Source of the DNA: Gemmatimonadales bacterium
GTDB lineage: Bacteria; Gemmatimonadota; Gemmatimonadetes; Gemmatimonadales; GWC2-71-9
Length of the DNA stretch: 12,760 nucleotides
Assembly (NCBI GenBank): GCA_030601605.1
Contig: JAUVTI010000038.1
Location: 1-12,760, forward strand
Reading direction: 5' to 3'
A program made the translations under genes and the position numbers. Position 1 is the stretch's first letter. Each line of letters begins with the position of its first letter. The notes beneath the pieces are model-generated. The model saw only the letters and a program-made list of their open reading frames with translations, was not told the origin of the DNA and ran no database searches. Below are positions 6,432 through 12,760 of this stretch, piece by piece.

Positions 6432-7990
6432 GCAACGAGCGGCGCTCCCCGTCCGGGCTTCCCATCGACCAGGTCTACGGGCCGGGCGACGCGGGCGTAC
6501 CCCGCGAGGACCCGGGCGAGTTTCCCTTCACTCGCGGCATCCACCCCACGATGTACCGCGGCCGCCTCTGGACGATGCGCCAGTACGCGGGCTTCGGGAC
6601 GGCCGAGGAGACCAACGCGCGCTTCCGCGCGCTGCTCGAGGCGGGCCAGACGGGACTCTCCGTGGCGTTCGATCTCCCCACCCAGATGGGACACGACTCG
6701 GATGAGGAGGTCTCCGCCGGCGAGGTGGGCCGCGCCGGGGTGGCGATCGACACGGTGGACGACCTCGCGCAGTTGTTCGACCGGATCCCGCTCGAGGAAG
6801 TCTCCACCTCGATGACGATCAACTCGACGGCCGCCATCCTGCTCGCGATGTACATCGTGGTGGCGGAGGAGCAGGGCGCCGCGCGGGGCAAGCTGCGCGG
6901 CACGATCCAGAACGACGTGCTCAAGGAGTATGTCGCGCGGGGCACGTACATCTACCCGGTAGAGCCCTCGCTCCGGCTTGTCACCGACATCTTCCGCTTC
7001 GTGGCCGACGAGGGAATGCAGTTCAACCCCATTTCGGTGAGCGGCTACCACATGCGGGAGGCCGGGGCGACGGCCGTGCAGGAGCTGGCGTTCACCTTCG
7101 CCGACGGCCTGGAGTACCTGGATCGAGCGGTCGCGGCAGGGATCGACATCGAGCAGATCGCGCCGCGCGTCTCGTTCTTCTTCGCAGTGCACAACGACCT
7201 GTTCGAGGAGGTCGCCAAGTTCCGGGCTGCGCGGCGCCTGTGGGCGTCCCTCGTGCGGGAGCGCTATGGCGGGAGCGACAAGAGCTGTCTGCTCAGGTTC
7301 CACACGCAGACCGGCGGGTCGACCCTCACGGCGCAGCAGCCCCTGAACAACGTCGTGCGCGTCGCCGTGCAGGCGCTTGCCGCGGCGCTGGGCGGGACTC
7401 AGTCGCTTCACACCAACAGCTTCGACGAGGCGCTCTCGCTGCCGAGCCTTGAGGCGGCGCACCTGGCGCTCAGAACGCAGCAGATCCTGGCATACGAGTC
7501 AGGTGCCGCGCAGACGGCGGACCCCCTGGGGGGTTCCTACTATGTGGAGGATCTCACCGATCGGCTCGAGGGAGCCGCCCGCGAGCTGTTGGACGAGGTC
7601 GCGGGGTGGGGCGGCGCCGCACGCGCCATCGAGGGTGGCCACCTGCAGGACGCGATCGCCCGCTCCGCGTACCAGTATCAGCGGGCCGTGGAGGCGGGCG
7701 ACGTGGTCGTCGTGGGTGTGAACCGGTTCACCGAAGGTGCGGCTCCGGCCCTCCCCGCGCAGCCGGACTACACCGCGCTGGCTGTGCGGCAGGTGGAGCG
7801 GGTGCGGCGGGCGCGCGCGGATCGGGATGAAGGGGCCTGGAACGCGGCGCTGGAGGCCCTGAGGGGCGCCGCGGAGGGTGACGCCCCTCTGATGCCGCCG
7901 ATCATAGAGGCCGTCCGGGCGCGGGCCACGGTCGGCGAGATCAGTGATGCGCTGCGGGCCGCGTGGGGGAGCTTCAGACCGCCCGCTTGA
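6428..7990 (+). CDS. mcmA: Methylmalonyl-CoA mutase, stand-alone catalytic (large) subunit
   Basis: Adenosylcobalamin-dependent radical isomerase domain interconverting (R)-methylmalonyl-CoA and succinyl-CoA in propionyl-CoA metabolism. The 520 residues cover the catalytic TIM barrel only, from PFTRGIHPTMYRGRLWTMRQ through SVAFDLPTQMGHDSD, GTIQNDVLKEY, SGYHMREAGAT and TQSLHTNSFDEA to the closing ATVGEISDALR. The C-terminal B12-binding domain (DxHxxG) is absent, so a separate small subunit must be encoded elsewhere. Aligned by constant offset to the Propionibacterium enzyme as I remember it, Y53, R171 and H208 match Y89, R207 and H244. The Tyr and Arg favour methylmalonyl-CoA over isobutyryl-CoA (Phe and Gln there). 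GTG 6428 gives a GTGA overlap with fbp. An unrelated acyl-CoA mutase specificity cannot be fully excluded. It is followed by the window's only real intergenic gap. Confidence 0.92.
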   Translation: MSNERRSPSGLPIDQVYGPGDAGVPREDPGEFPFTRGIHPTMYRGRLWTMRQYAGFGTAEETNARFRALLEAGQTGLSVAFDLPTQMGHDSDEEVSAGEVGRAGVAIDTVDDLAQLFDRIPLEEVSTSMTINSTAAILLAMYIVVAEEQGAARGKLRGTIQNDVLKEYVARGTYIYPVEPSLRLVTDIFRFVADEGMQFNPISVSGYHMREAGATAVQELAFTFADGLEYLDRAVAAGIDIEQIAPRVSFFFAVHNDLFEEVAKFRAARRLWASLVRERYGGSDKSCLLRFHTQTGGSTLTAQQPLNNVVRVAVQALAAALGGTQSLHTNSFDEALSLPSLEAAHLALRTQQILAYESGAAQTADPLGGSYYVEDLTDRLEGAARELLDEVAGWGGAARAIEGGHLQDAIARSAYQYQRAVEAGDVVVVGVNRFTEGAAPALPAQPDYTALAVRQVERVRRARADRDEGAWNAALEALRGAAEGDAPLMPPIIEAVRARATVGEISDALRAAWGSFRPPA

Positions 7991-8048
7991 CCCCGGGCCG
8001 CCTCCGGGGTAAGTTGCCTATCCTGTTGTAATTACTGGACTTGCGAGC
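7990..8048 (+). promoter_or_regulatory. Intergenic region with GC hairpin and AT-rich pocket upstream of fmdB
   Basis: The only non-coding gap longer than 25 bases. ACCCCGG (7990-7996) and CCGGGGT (8004-8010) form a perfect 7-bp stem over a 7-base loop, immediately at the mutase stop. No T-run follows, so it is not a standard intrinsic terminator, though it could protect the 3' end of the upstream mRNA or aid termination. Next comes a short AT-rich stretch with TTGCCT (8014-8019), TATCCT (8019-8024) and the palindrome GTAATTAC (8028-8035). I cannot find a well-spaced -35/-10 pair, so a promoter for the fmdB-argS group is only a suggestion from composition and position. Confidence 0.3.
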
Positions 8049-8348
8049 ATGCCGACGTACAGCTACCGCTGCCCGAACTGCGCACACGCGTACGATGCGT
8101 TTCAGAGGATTACGGACTCGACGCTCACCAAGTGTCCCGAGTGCGACACCCCGGGGGAGCGGCAGATTACCGGCGGGGCCGGGATTCACTTCAAGGGCTC
8201 CGGATTCTACATAACGGACTACGGCCGCTCCGGAGCAGGGAAGTCCGAAGGTGAGGCCAAGAGGGAGTCGGGAGACAAGCCGAAGCAGGAGTCCGGCAAG
8301 AAGTCGGACAGCTCCAAGACCGCGAAGAAAAAGGGAGCGGAATCCTGA
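8049..8348 (+). CDS. FmdB-family zinc ribbon protein with charged low-complexity tail
   Basis: Small protein of 99 residues. The N-terminal FmdB/CxxC zinc ribbon is clear: MPTYSYRCPNC with C8 and C11, then KCPEC with C29 and C32, followed by the family's GGAGIHFKGSGFYITDYG. These four cysteines should bind one zinc. The family was named from a putative regulator of the formamidase gene, but its general role is unknown, so no function is claimed. From about residue 59 to the end the protein is a Lys/Ser/Glu/Gly-rich, presumably disordered tail ending in AKKKGAES, a common variable feature of the family. ATG 8049 begins exactly at the conserved MPTY; the Shine-Dalgarno is weak. It may be the first gene of a new transcription unit after the gap. 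Its stop overlaps the proposed CTG start of argS by four bases. Confidence 0.9.
   Translation: MPTYSYRCPNCAHAYDAFQRITDSTLTKCPECDTPGERQITGGAGIHFKGSGFYITDYGRSGAGKSEGEAKRESGDKPKQESGKKSDSSKTAKKKGAES
8333..8337 (+). promoter_or_regulatory. Shine-Dalgarno supporting a CTG start for argS
   Basis: GGGAG in the last codons of fmdB lies seven bases before CTG 8345. This is ideal spacing for initiation there, whereas no ATG, GTG or TTG is in frame between the upstream stop at 8252 and GTG 8390. Confidence 0.55.
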
Positions 8349-9991
8349 GCGTAGGAGCCGATAGGCTCCGCGAGGCGCTAGAGGAGGTCGTGGCCGCGCT
8401 GGGAGCGCCCGGCACGTCCATCCAGCTCGACCGCCCGCGGGACACCTCGCACGGTGACCTCGCCACCAACGTGGCGCTCCAGCTCGCCAAGCCGCTGAAG
8501 CGGCCCCCGCGTGAGCTGGCGGAGACCATCATTGCTCATCTGGAAGCGCCGCAGGGGCTGGTGACCCGCACGGAGATCGCCGGCCCCGGGTTCATCAACT
8601 TCTGGCTTGCCGATGCGGCGGTGGTCGAAGTGCTGCGGGACATACTCGCGGCCGGTGACTCGTGGGGGAGCTCCGCCACGGGCCGGGGACGCAGGGTCAA
8701 CGTCGAGTTCGTGTCCGCCAACCCCACAGGGCCGCTGCACGTGGGACACGGCCGCGGGGCCGCGCTGGGCGACGCCATCGCCGCGCTGCTCGAGGCCACC
8801 GGCCACGACGTCGTGCGCGAGTTCTACGTGAACGACGCCGGCCTCCAGATCGAGCGCCTGGCGGCCTCGCTCTGGGCGCGCGTGCAGCAGGCCGCGGGCC
8901 GCGAGGCGGAGATTCCCGAGGGCGGCTACCACGGCGCCTATCTGGAGCAGCTGGCGCGACAGCTGCTGGAGCAGGAGCCGACGATCGCCGAGCTGCCGGA
9001 GTCGGAGGGCCTCGACCGCTGCCGTGATGCGGCGGTGCGCACGCAGCGGGAGGAACAGAATCGCGACCTCGCGGACTTCGGTGTCGAGTTCGACGTTGTC
9101 TACAGCGAGAGCGAGGTGTACCGCCAGGACCTGCTGGCGGAGACGCTGGCCGAGCTCGATGGCAGAGGCCTCACTTACGAGCAGGATGGCGCGCTCTGGC
9201 TCAAGACATCGGAGTACGGCGACACCAAGGACCGGGTGCTGCGCAAGCGGGACGGCTCGTATACGTACTTCCTGCCGGACATCGCGTACCACCGCACCAA
9301 GGCCCAGCGCGGCTTCGACCTGGCGATAGACGTCTGGGGCGCGGACCACCACGGCTATGTGCCGCGCATGCAGGCGGCCATGGTGGCGCTGGGGCAGTCA
9401 CCGGACTTCTTCCACGCGGTGATCGTGCAACTGGTGCGGGTGATGCGGCACGGCGCCGAGGTGCGCTTCTCGAAGCGCTCCGGCGATTTCGTCACGCTGC
9501 GCGATCTCTACGAGGAGACCGGAGTGGACGCCGTGCGCTACTTCTTCCTGATGCGGCGTGGCGACTCCCAGTTCCTGTTCGACATCGATCTGGCGACCAA
9601 GCAGTCCGAGGAGAACCCGGTCTACTACGTACAGTATGCCCACACGAGGATGGCCGGCATCTTCCGGACGGCCGGGCTGGAGGCCGCAGCCATCTCGGCG
9701 GAGGGCGCCGACCTGTCGCTGCTCACGGAGGAGATCGAGCAGGACCTCATCAAGCGCCTTGCCGGGTTCCCGGCGTTGGTGGAGAAGGCTGCCGAAGCGA
9801 TGGAGCCGCACCGCATCATCGCGTACCTCGAGGAGGTGTCACGCCTCGTGAACAACTGGTACCATCACCATCGTGTCCTTGGAGTGGGAGCGGATCTGGA
9901 GCGCGCACGCCTTGTGCTGGCTCGTGCGACGCAGATCGTGCTCGCCAGCGGACTCACCTTGTTGGGGGTCACGGCCCCGGAGCGGATGTGA
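8345..9991 (+). CDS. argS: Arginyl-tRNA synthetase
   Basis: Class I synthetase that charges tRNA-Arg with arginine in the cytoplasm. From CTG 8345 the product has 548 residues, normal for ArgS. The N-terminal Add-1 domain includes ADRLREALEEVVAALG and SHGDLATNVALQLAK. The catalytic fold has NPTGPLHVGHGRGAALGD with the HIGH-type motif HVGH at 132-135, followed by EFYVNDAGLQIERLA. Further on are WGADHHGYVPRMQAA, the KMSKS-equivalent FSKRSGDFVTL (375-385) and a DALR anticodon-binding end with YYVQYAHTRM and LTLLGVTAPERM. Start choice: the first conventional start in frame, GTG 8390, lies only two bases after GAGGAGG and would delete the conserved DRLREAL helix. CTG 8345 has a well-spaced GGGAG and gives a CTGA overlap like other junctions here. 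Gene identity is certain; the start is probable. Confidence 0.93.
   Translation: MSVGADRLREALEEVVAALGAPGTSIQLDRPRDTSHGDLATNVALQLAKPLKRPPRELAETIIAHLEAPQGLVTRTEIAGPGFINFWLADAAVVEVLRDILAAGDSWGSSATGRGRRVNVEFVSANPTGPLHVGHGRGAALGDAIAALLEATGHDVVREFYVNDAGLQIERLAASLWARVQQAAGREAEIPEGGYHGAYLEQLARQLLEQEPTIAELPESEGLDRCRDAAVRTQREEQNRDLADFGVEFDVVYSESEVYRQDLLAETLAELDGRGLTYEQDGALWLKTSEYGDTKDRVLRKRDGSYTYFLPDIAYHRTKAQRGFDLAIDVWGADHHGYVPRMQAAMVALGQSPDFFHAVIVQLVRVMRHGAEVRFSKRSGDFVTLRDLYEETGVDAVRYFFLMRRGDSQFLFDIDLATKQSEENPVYYVQYAHTRMAGIFRTAGLEAAAISAEGADLSLLTEEIEQDLIKRLAGFPALVEKAAEAMEPHRIIAYLEEVSRLVNNWYHHHRVLGVGADLERARLVLARATQIVLASGLTLLGVTAPERM
8354..8369 (+). repeat. Short hairpin at the 5' end of argS
   Basis: GGAGCC (8354-8359), loop GATA, GGCTCC (8364-8369) form a perfect 6-bp inverted repeat beginning seven bases after the proposed CTG start. 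It could affect initiation at that codon, or serve no purpose; short GC-rich hairpins are common at this composition. Confidence 0.3.
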
Positions 9992-10926
9992 ACATGAGCC
10001 TGTTGGTCGTGGGTAGCGTGGCGCTGGACTCGGTGGAGACGCCCTTCGGCTCGAATTCCGACGCGCTGGGCGGCTCGGCCGTGTACTTCAGCTATGCGGC
10101 GAGCATCCTGCATCCGGTGCAGGTGGTGGGTGTGGTGGGAAGCGACTTCCCGCAGGAGCCGCTGGACGAGCTCGCGGCACGGAGCGTGGATCTGAGCGGC
10201 GTCGAGCGCCGCGAGGGCGAGAGCTTCCGCTGGAAGGGCAAGTACTCATACGACCTGCAGAACCGCGAAACGCTGGACACCAGGCTCGGGGTGTTCGCCG
10301 ACTTCGAGCCCAGGATCCCGGAGGCGTTCCGGGACGCAAAGCTCGTCTTCCTGGGCAACATCGACCCCGAGCTGCAACTCGCCGTGCTCGACCAGATACA
10401 CGAGCCGACTCTGGTCGCGTGCGACACCATGAACTACTGGATCAGTAGCAAGCGCGACACGCTGCTCGAGCTGATGCGGCGCATCGACGTGCTGCTGGTG
10501 AACGACGCGGAGGCGCGCGAGCTCTCCGGCGACTGGAACGTGTACCGGGCAGCGCGCTGGATAGTGGACGCGGGGCCGCGCATGGTGGTGATCAAGCAGG
10601 GCGGGTTCGGGGCCGTGCTGTACGAGGGCGGGCGCCTCTTCTACATCCCCGCCTATCCGCTCGACGACGTGTTCGATCCGACGGGCGCTGGTGATTCGTT
10701 CGCCGGAGGTTTCATGGGACACCTGGCCCGAACCGACGACCTATCGCCCGACAACCTGCGCCGCGCGATGGTATACGGATCTGCCATGGGCTCGTTCGCG
10801 GTGGAGCGGTTCTCGGTGCAGCGGTTCACGGAGATAGGGCCCGCCGAGGTTACCGCCAGGGTGCGGGAGTTCTCGGAGCTCGTGCGGTTCGACATAGAGC
10901 CGGAGCACGCGCATGAGCTCGGCTGA
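9988..10926 (+). CDS. PfkB-family carbohydrate kinase, substrate unknown
   Basis: ATP-dependent kinase of the ribokinase/PfkB superfamily, 312 residues, cytoplasmic. The N-terminal sugar-site motif is GGSAVYFSYAAS (G28, G29). NDAEARELSG and VVIKQGGFGAVLY lie in the second half. The C-terminal signature DPTGAGDSFAGGF (from D230) has the anion-hole GAGD with catalytic D236. The opening LLVVGSVALDSVETPFG, together with LGNIDPELQ and ACDTMNYWI, resembles a recurring but uncharacterised bacterial PfkB subgroup, so substrate (ribose, nucleoside, fructose derivative) is left open. GTG 9988 overlaps the argS stop as GTGA with GGAG five bases upstream; ATG 9994, two residues in, is an equally readable start. 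The next gene, purM, begins inside its 3' end, so a nucleoside or ribose role would fit the context, but this is inference. Confidence 0.88.
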   Translation: MNMSLLVVGSVALDSVETPFGSNSDALGGSAVYFSYAASILHPVQVVGVVGSDFPQEPLDELAARSVDLSGVERREGESFRWKGKYSYDLQNRETLDTRLGVFADFEPRIPEAFRDAKLVFLGNIDPELQLAVLDQIHEPTLVACDTMNYWISSKRDTLLELMRRIDVLLVNDAEARELSGDWNVYRAARWIVDAGPRMVVIKQGGFGAVLYEGGRLFYIPAYPLDDVFDPTGAGDSFAGGFMGHLARTDDLSPDNLRRAMVYGSAMGSFAVERFSVQRFTEIGPAEVTARVREFSELVRFDIEPEHAHELG

Positions 10927-11935
10927 TCGCTATCGCGAAGCCGGAGTGGATCTGGACGCCGCCGATCGCGCCAAGCAGCGCATCGCGGAGGCCGTGGCCT
11001 CGACACGCACCGAGCTGACACGCGGTGGAATCGGAGCGTTCGGAGGCATGGTGCGTCTGCCGGATGATCTGGAGCGCCCCACGCTGGTGATGAGCACCGA
11101 CGGAGTGGGTACAAAGGTGCTGGTGGCGATCCTGGCCGGGCGGCACGATACCGTGGGCGAGGATCTCGTCAATCACTCGGTGAACGACGTCCTGGTGCAT
11201 GGTGCGCGGCCCATCGCGTTCCTGGATTACCTGGCGGTGGCCGAAGTGTCCGTCGAGACGATCGCCGCCCTGGTGGAGGGCGTGGCGCGCGGTTGCCGCG
11301 AGCACGAGATGAGCCTGGTGGGTGGCGAGACCGCACAGCTGCCGGACCTGTACCACCCGGGTCACTACGACCTCGCCGGAACGATCATCGGTGCCGTGGC
11401 GGAGGACCGCGCCATTCACGGTTCGGACGTGCGCGTGGGCGACGCGCTGGTGGGATACGCGTCGAGCGGGCTCCACACAAACGGCTATACGCTGGCTCGG
11501 CGTATCATCTTCGACGAGTTGGGACTCAGCGTGGACAGCGAGCTCCCCGGGCTGGGCGTAAGCGTCGGCGACGAGCTGCTGAAGGTGCACCGCAGCTATT
11601 GGCGCGCGCTGTCACCGGCGCTGGATGACGTTCACGCGCTGGCCCACATCACCGGAGGCGGCATCCCCGGAAATCTGGGCCGCTCGCTGCCGGATGGTTG
11701 TGGCGCGGAGGTGGATCGGGGCGCGTGGCCGGTGCCGGAAGTGTTCCGGATGCTCGCGCGAGCGGGCAAGGTCAGCGACAGTGAGATGTTCGAGGTCTTC
11801 AACATGGGAATCGGCATGATCGCCGTGGTGGCGCCGGACCGGGTGGAGTCGGTCCGGCAGGTCGCCGCGGAGAGCGGGGTCGATACCTGGACGATGGGCT
11901 GCATCGTGGAGGGGACCGGTGTCCGGCTCGCCTGA
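10913..11935 (+). CDS. purM: Phosphoribosylformylglycinamidine cyclo-ligase (AIR synthetase)
   Basis: Fifth step of de novo purine synthesis: ATP-dependent ring closure of FGAM to aminoimidazole ribonucleotide, in the cytoplasm. The 340 residues match the usual length. Motifs run in family order: AGVDLDAADRAKQRI, GGIGAFGGM, the ATP-site STDGVGTKVLVA (from S61, with K68), VNDVLVHGARPIAFLDY, GGETAQLPDLY (137-147, with E139), YASSGLHTNGYTLAR, HITGGGIPGNLGRSLP and VFNMGIGM. GGETAQLPDLY varies from the more usual GGETAEMPGFY. ATG 10913 lies 14 bases inside the kinase gene with GGAG seven bases upstream, and places the N-terminus exactly where homologues begin. The 3' end overlaps ribD by 17 bases. 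No other pur gene is in the window. Confidence 0.95.
   Translation: MSSADRYREAGVDLDAADRAKQRIAEAVASTRTELTRGGIGAFGGMVRLPDDLERPTLVMSTDGVGTKVLVAILAGRHDTVGEDLVNHSVNDVLVHGARPIAFLDYLAVAEVSVETIAALVEGVARGCREHEMSLVGGETAQLPDLYHPGHYDLAGTIIGAVAEDRAIHGSDVRVGDALVGYASSGLHTNGYTLARRIIFDELGLSVDSELPGLGVSVGDELLKVHRSYWRALSPALDDVHALAHITGGGIPGNLGRSLPDGCGAEVDRGAWPVPEVFRMLARAGKVSDSEMFEVFNMGIGMIAVVAPDRVESVRQVAAESGVDTWTMGCIVEGTGVRLA
11908..11914 (+). promoter_or_regulatory. Shine-Dalgarno for ribD inside purM
   Basis: GGAGGGG ends four bases before GTG 11919 and supports that codon as the ribD start over the internal ATG 11961, which has no comparable site. Confidence 0.6.
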
Positions 11936-12760
11936 CAGGGCTGCGGCCGAGCGCGCGGCCATGGAGCGGGCGCTGGAACTCGCGCTGGAAGGGTGGGGGC
12001 GCGTTTCGCCCAACCCGCTGGTGGGTGCGGTGCTGCTCAAGGACGGGAGAGTAGTCGCCGAAGCGGCGCACGCCGAGTTCGGTGGGCCTCATGCGGAGGT
12101 GGCGGCGCTCGGCGCGTGCGACGACACGCGCGGCGCAACGTGCGTGGTCAACCTGGAGCCCTGCGCACACTCGGGAAAGACGCCGCCCTGCGCGGACGCC
12201 CTGATCGAGGCTGGCGTATCCCGCGTGGTCTACGCCGTGGACGACTCCAGCGAAGCGGCCGGCGGGGGAGCCGAGAAGCTGAAGGCCGCCGGCATTGAGG
12301 TCGAGGCGGGCCTGCTGCGGGAGGAGGCGTCCGCACTCAATGCGCAGTTCCTGTGGGCCCGGCGGCGACCCGACCGGCCCTTCATCGCGCTCAAGGTCGC
12401 CACGTCCCTGGACGGGCTCCTGGCAGACGAGAGCGGCCAGTCCCAATGGATCTCGGGTGACGAGGCGCGCGACCACGTGCAGTGGCTGCGCGCCGGCTTC
12501 GACTCGATCGCGGTGGGGCGGCGCACGGTTGCGGTGGACGACCCGCAGCTCACCGTGCGCGGGGAGCTCACCCCCCGGGTGCCCCCGGTGCGAGTCATCC
12601 TGAGCAAGAGCGGCATGGTGCACCGGAACCTCGCCGTCGTGCGCACCGCCCAACAGGTTCGCACGATAGTCGTGACAGGCTCGCACACGGTGGAGAGCAC
12701 AGAGAAGGACCTGGCGGGTAGCGGAGTGGAGGTCGTCGCGGCGGATGGCCTGGTGGCGGT
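11919..12760 (+). CDS. ribD: Bifunctional riboflavin biosynthesis deaminase/reductase RibD (3' end outside window)
   Basis: Second and third steps of riboflavin synthesis: deamination of the diaminopyrimidine ribosylamino phosphate, then NADPH reduction of its ribosyl side chain. About 280 residues are visible and the frame is open at the right edge. The N-terminal zinc deaminase has MERALELALEGWGRVSPNPLVGAV, the H-A-E motif in GGPHAEVAAL (H58, E60) and PCAHSGKTPPC with C82 and C91; H58, C82 and C91 are the expected zinc ligands. The reductase domain starts near residue 153 with PFIALKVATSLDG, then WISGDEARDHVQWLRA, the nucleotide-binding region AVGRRTVAVDDPQLTVR and VRVILSKSG. About 80-100 residues are probably missing. 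GTG 11919 is chosen for its Shine-Dalgarno; it overlaps purM by 17 bases. Both domains look active. Confidence 0.94.
   Translation, partial: MSGSPDRAAAERAAMERALELALEGWGRVSPNPLVGAVLLKDGRVVAEAAHAEFGGPHAEVAALGACDDTRGATCVVNLEPCAHSGKTPPCADALIEAGVSRVVYAVDDSSEAAGGGAEKLKAAGIEVEAGLLREEASALNAQFLWARRRPDRPFIALKVATSLDGLLADESGQSQWISGDEARDHVQWLRAGFDSIAVGRRTVAVDDPQLTVRGELTPRVPPVRVILSKSGMVHRNLAVVRTAQQVRTIVVTGSHTVESTEKDLAGSGVEVVAADGLVA

Noticed and set aside
6137..7462. 441-codon open frame on the minus strand opposite fbp and the mutase
   Set aside because: Low-complexity Arg/His/Leu-rich product without family features, spanning two clear + strand genes; long antisense frames are expected at this GC content.
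7861..7889. Perfect 8-bp inverted repeat GAGGGGCG / CGCCCCTC near the end of the mutase gene
   Set aside because: Loop of 13 bases, no T-run, and wholly within coding sequence; such repeats arise readily at this base composition.
8378..9352. 324-codon minus-strand frame opposite argS
   Set aside because: No recognisable domain; complementary shadow of the conserved argS coding sequence.
1..12760. Search for tRNA, rRNA, CRISPR arrays, insertion sequences, attachment sites and phage genes
   Set aside because: None seen: no spaced direct repeats, no transposase or integrase motifs, no tRNA-like cloverleaf, and coding sequence fills nearly the entire window.

Overview
This window looks like a GC-rich chromosomal segment of a Gram-negative (diderm) bacterium. 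Every recognisable gene is on the + strand, packed head to tail. A Gemmatimonadota-like lineage is my best guess, from the GC-rich codon use, the beta-barrel protein end and the mix of core genes. That guess is inference; only the bacterial, high-GC, diderm character is really supported.

Layout, left to right: the C-terminal end of a probable outer-membrane beta-barrel protein (2-367); two tandem radical-SAM tRNA methylthiotransferases, mtaB (364-1659) and miaB (1620-2942), which modify A37 of different tRNAs; a small ComFB-family protein (2948-3202); the DNA-uptake channel comEC (3226-5532); class I fructose-1,6-bisphosphatase fbp (5412-6431); a stand-alone catalytic subunit of methylmalonyl-CoA mutase (6428-7990). 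Then comes the only sizeable non-coding gap (7991-8048), followed by an FmdB-type zinc-ribbon protein (8049-8348), arginyl-tRNA synthetase argS (8345-9991), a PfkB-family sugar kinase of unknown substrate (9988-10926), purM (10913-11935), and the 5' part of ribD (11919-12760, running off the window).

The genes read as one or two long housekeeping transcription units, with a probable break at 7991-8048. Themes are tRNA modification and charging (mtaB, miaB, argS), DNA uptake (comFB, comEC), gluconeogenesis and propionyl-CoA carbon flow (fbp, mutase), and purine and riboflavin synthesis (purM, ribD). Four junctions overlap by exactly four bases in the form NTGA, and most start codons are not ATG. 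No tRNA, rRNA, insertion sequence, CRISPR array or phage gene is visible, and no gap exceeds 60 bases.

I see no wholly new system. The points most worth a second look are a terminator-shaped hairpin with a T-run inside the first codons of comEC, the comFB-comEC pair, a probable CTG start for argS, and the 121-base comEC/fbp overlap.
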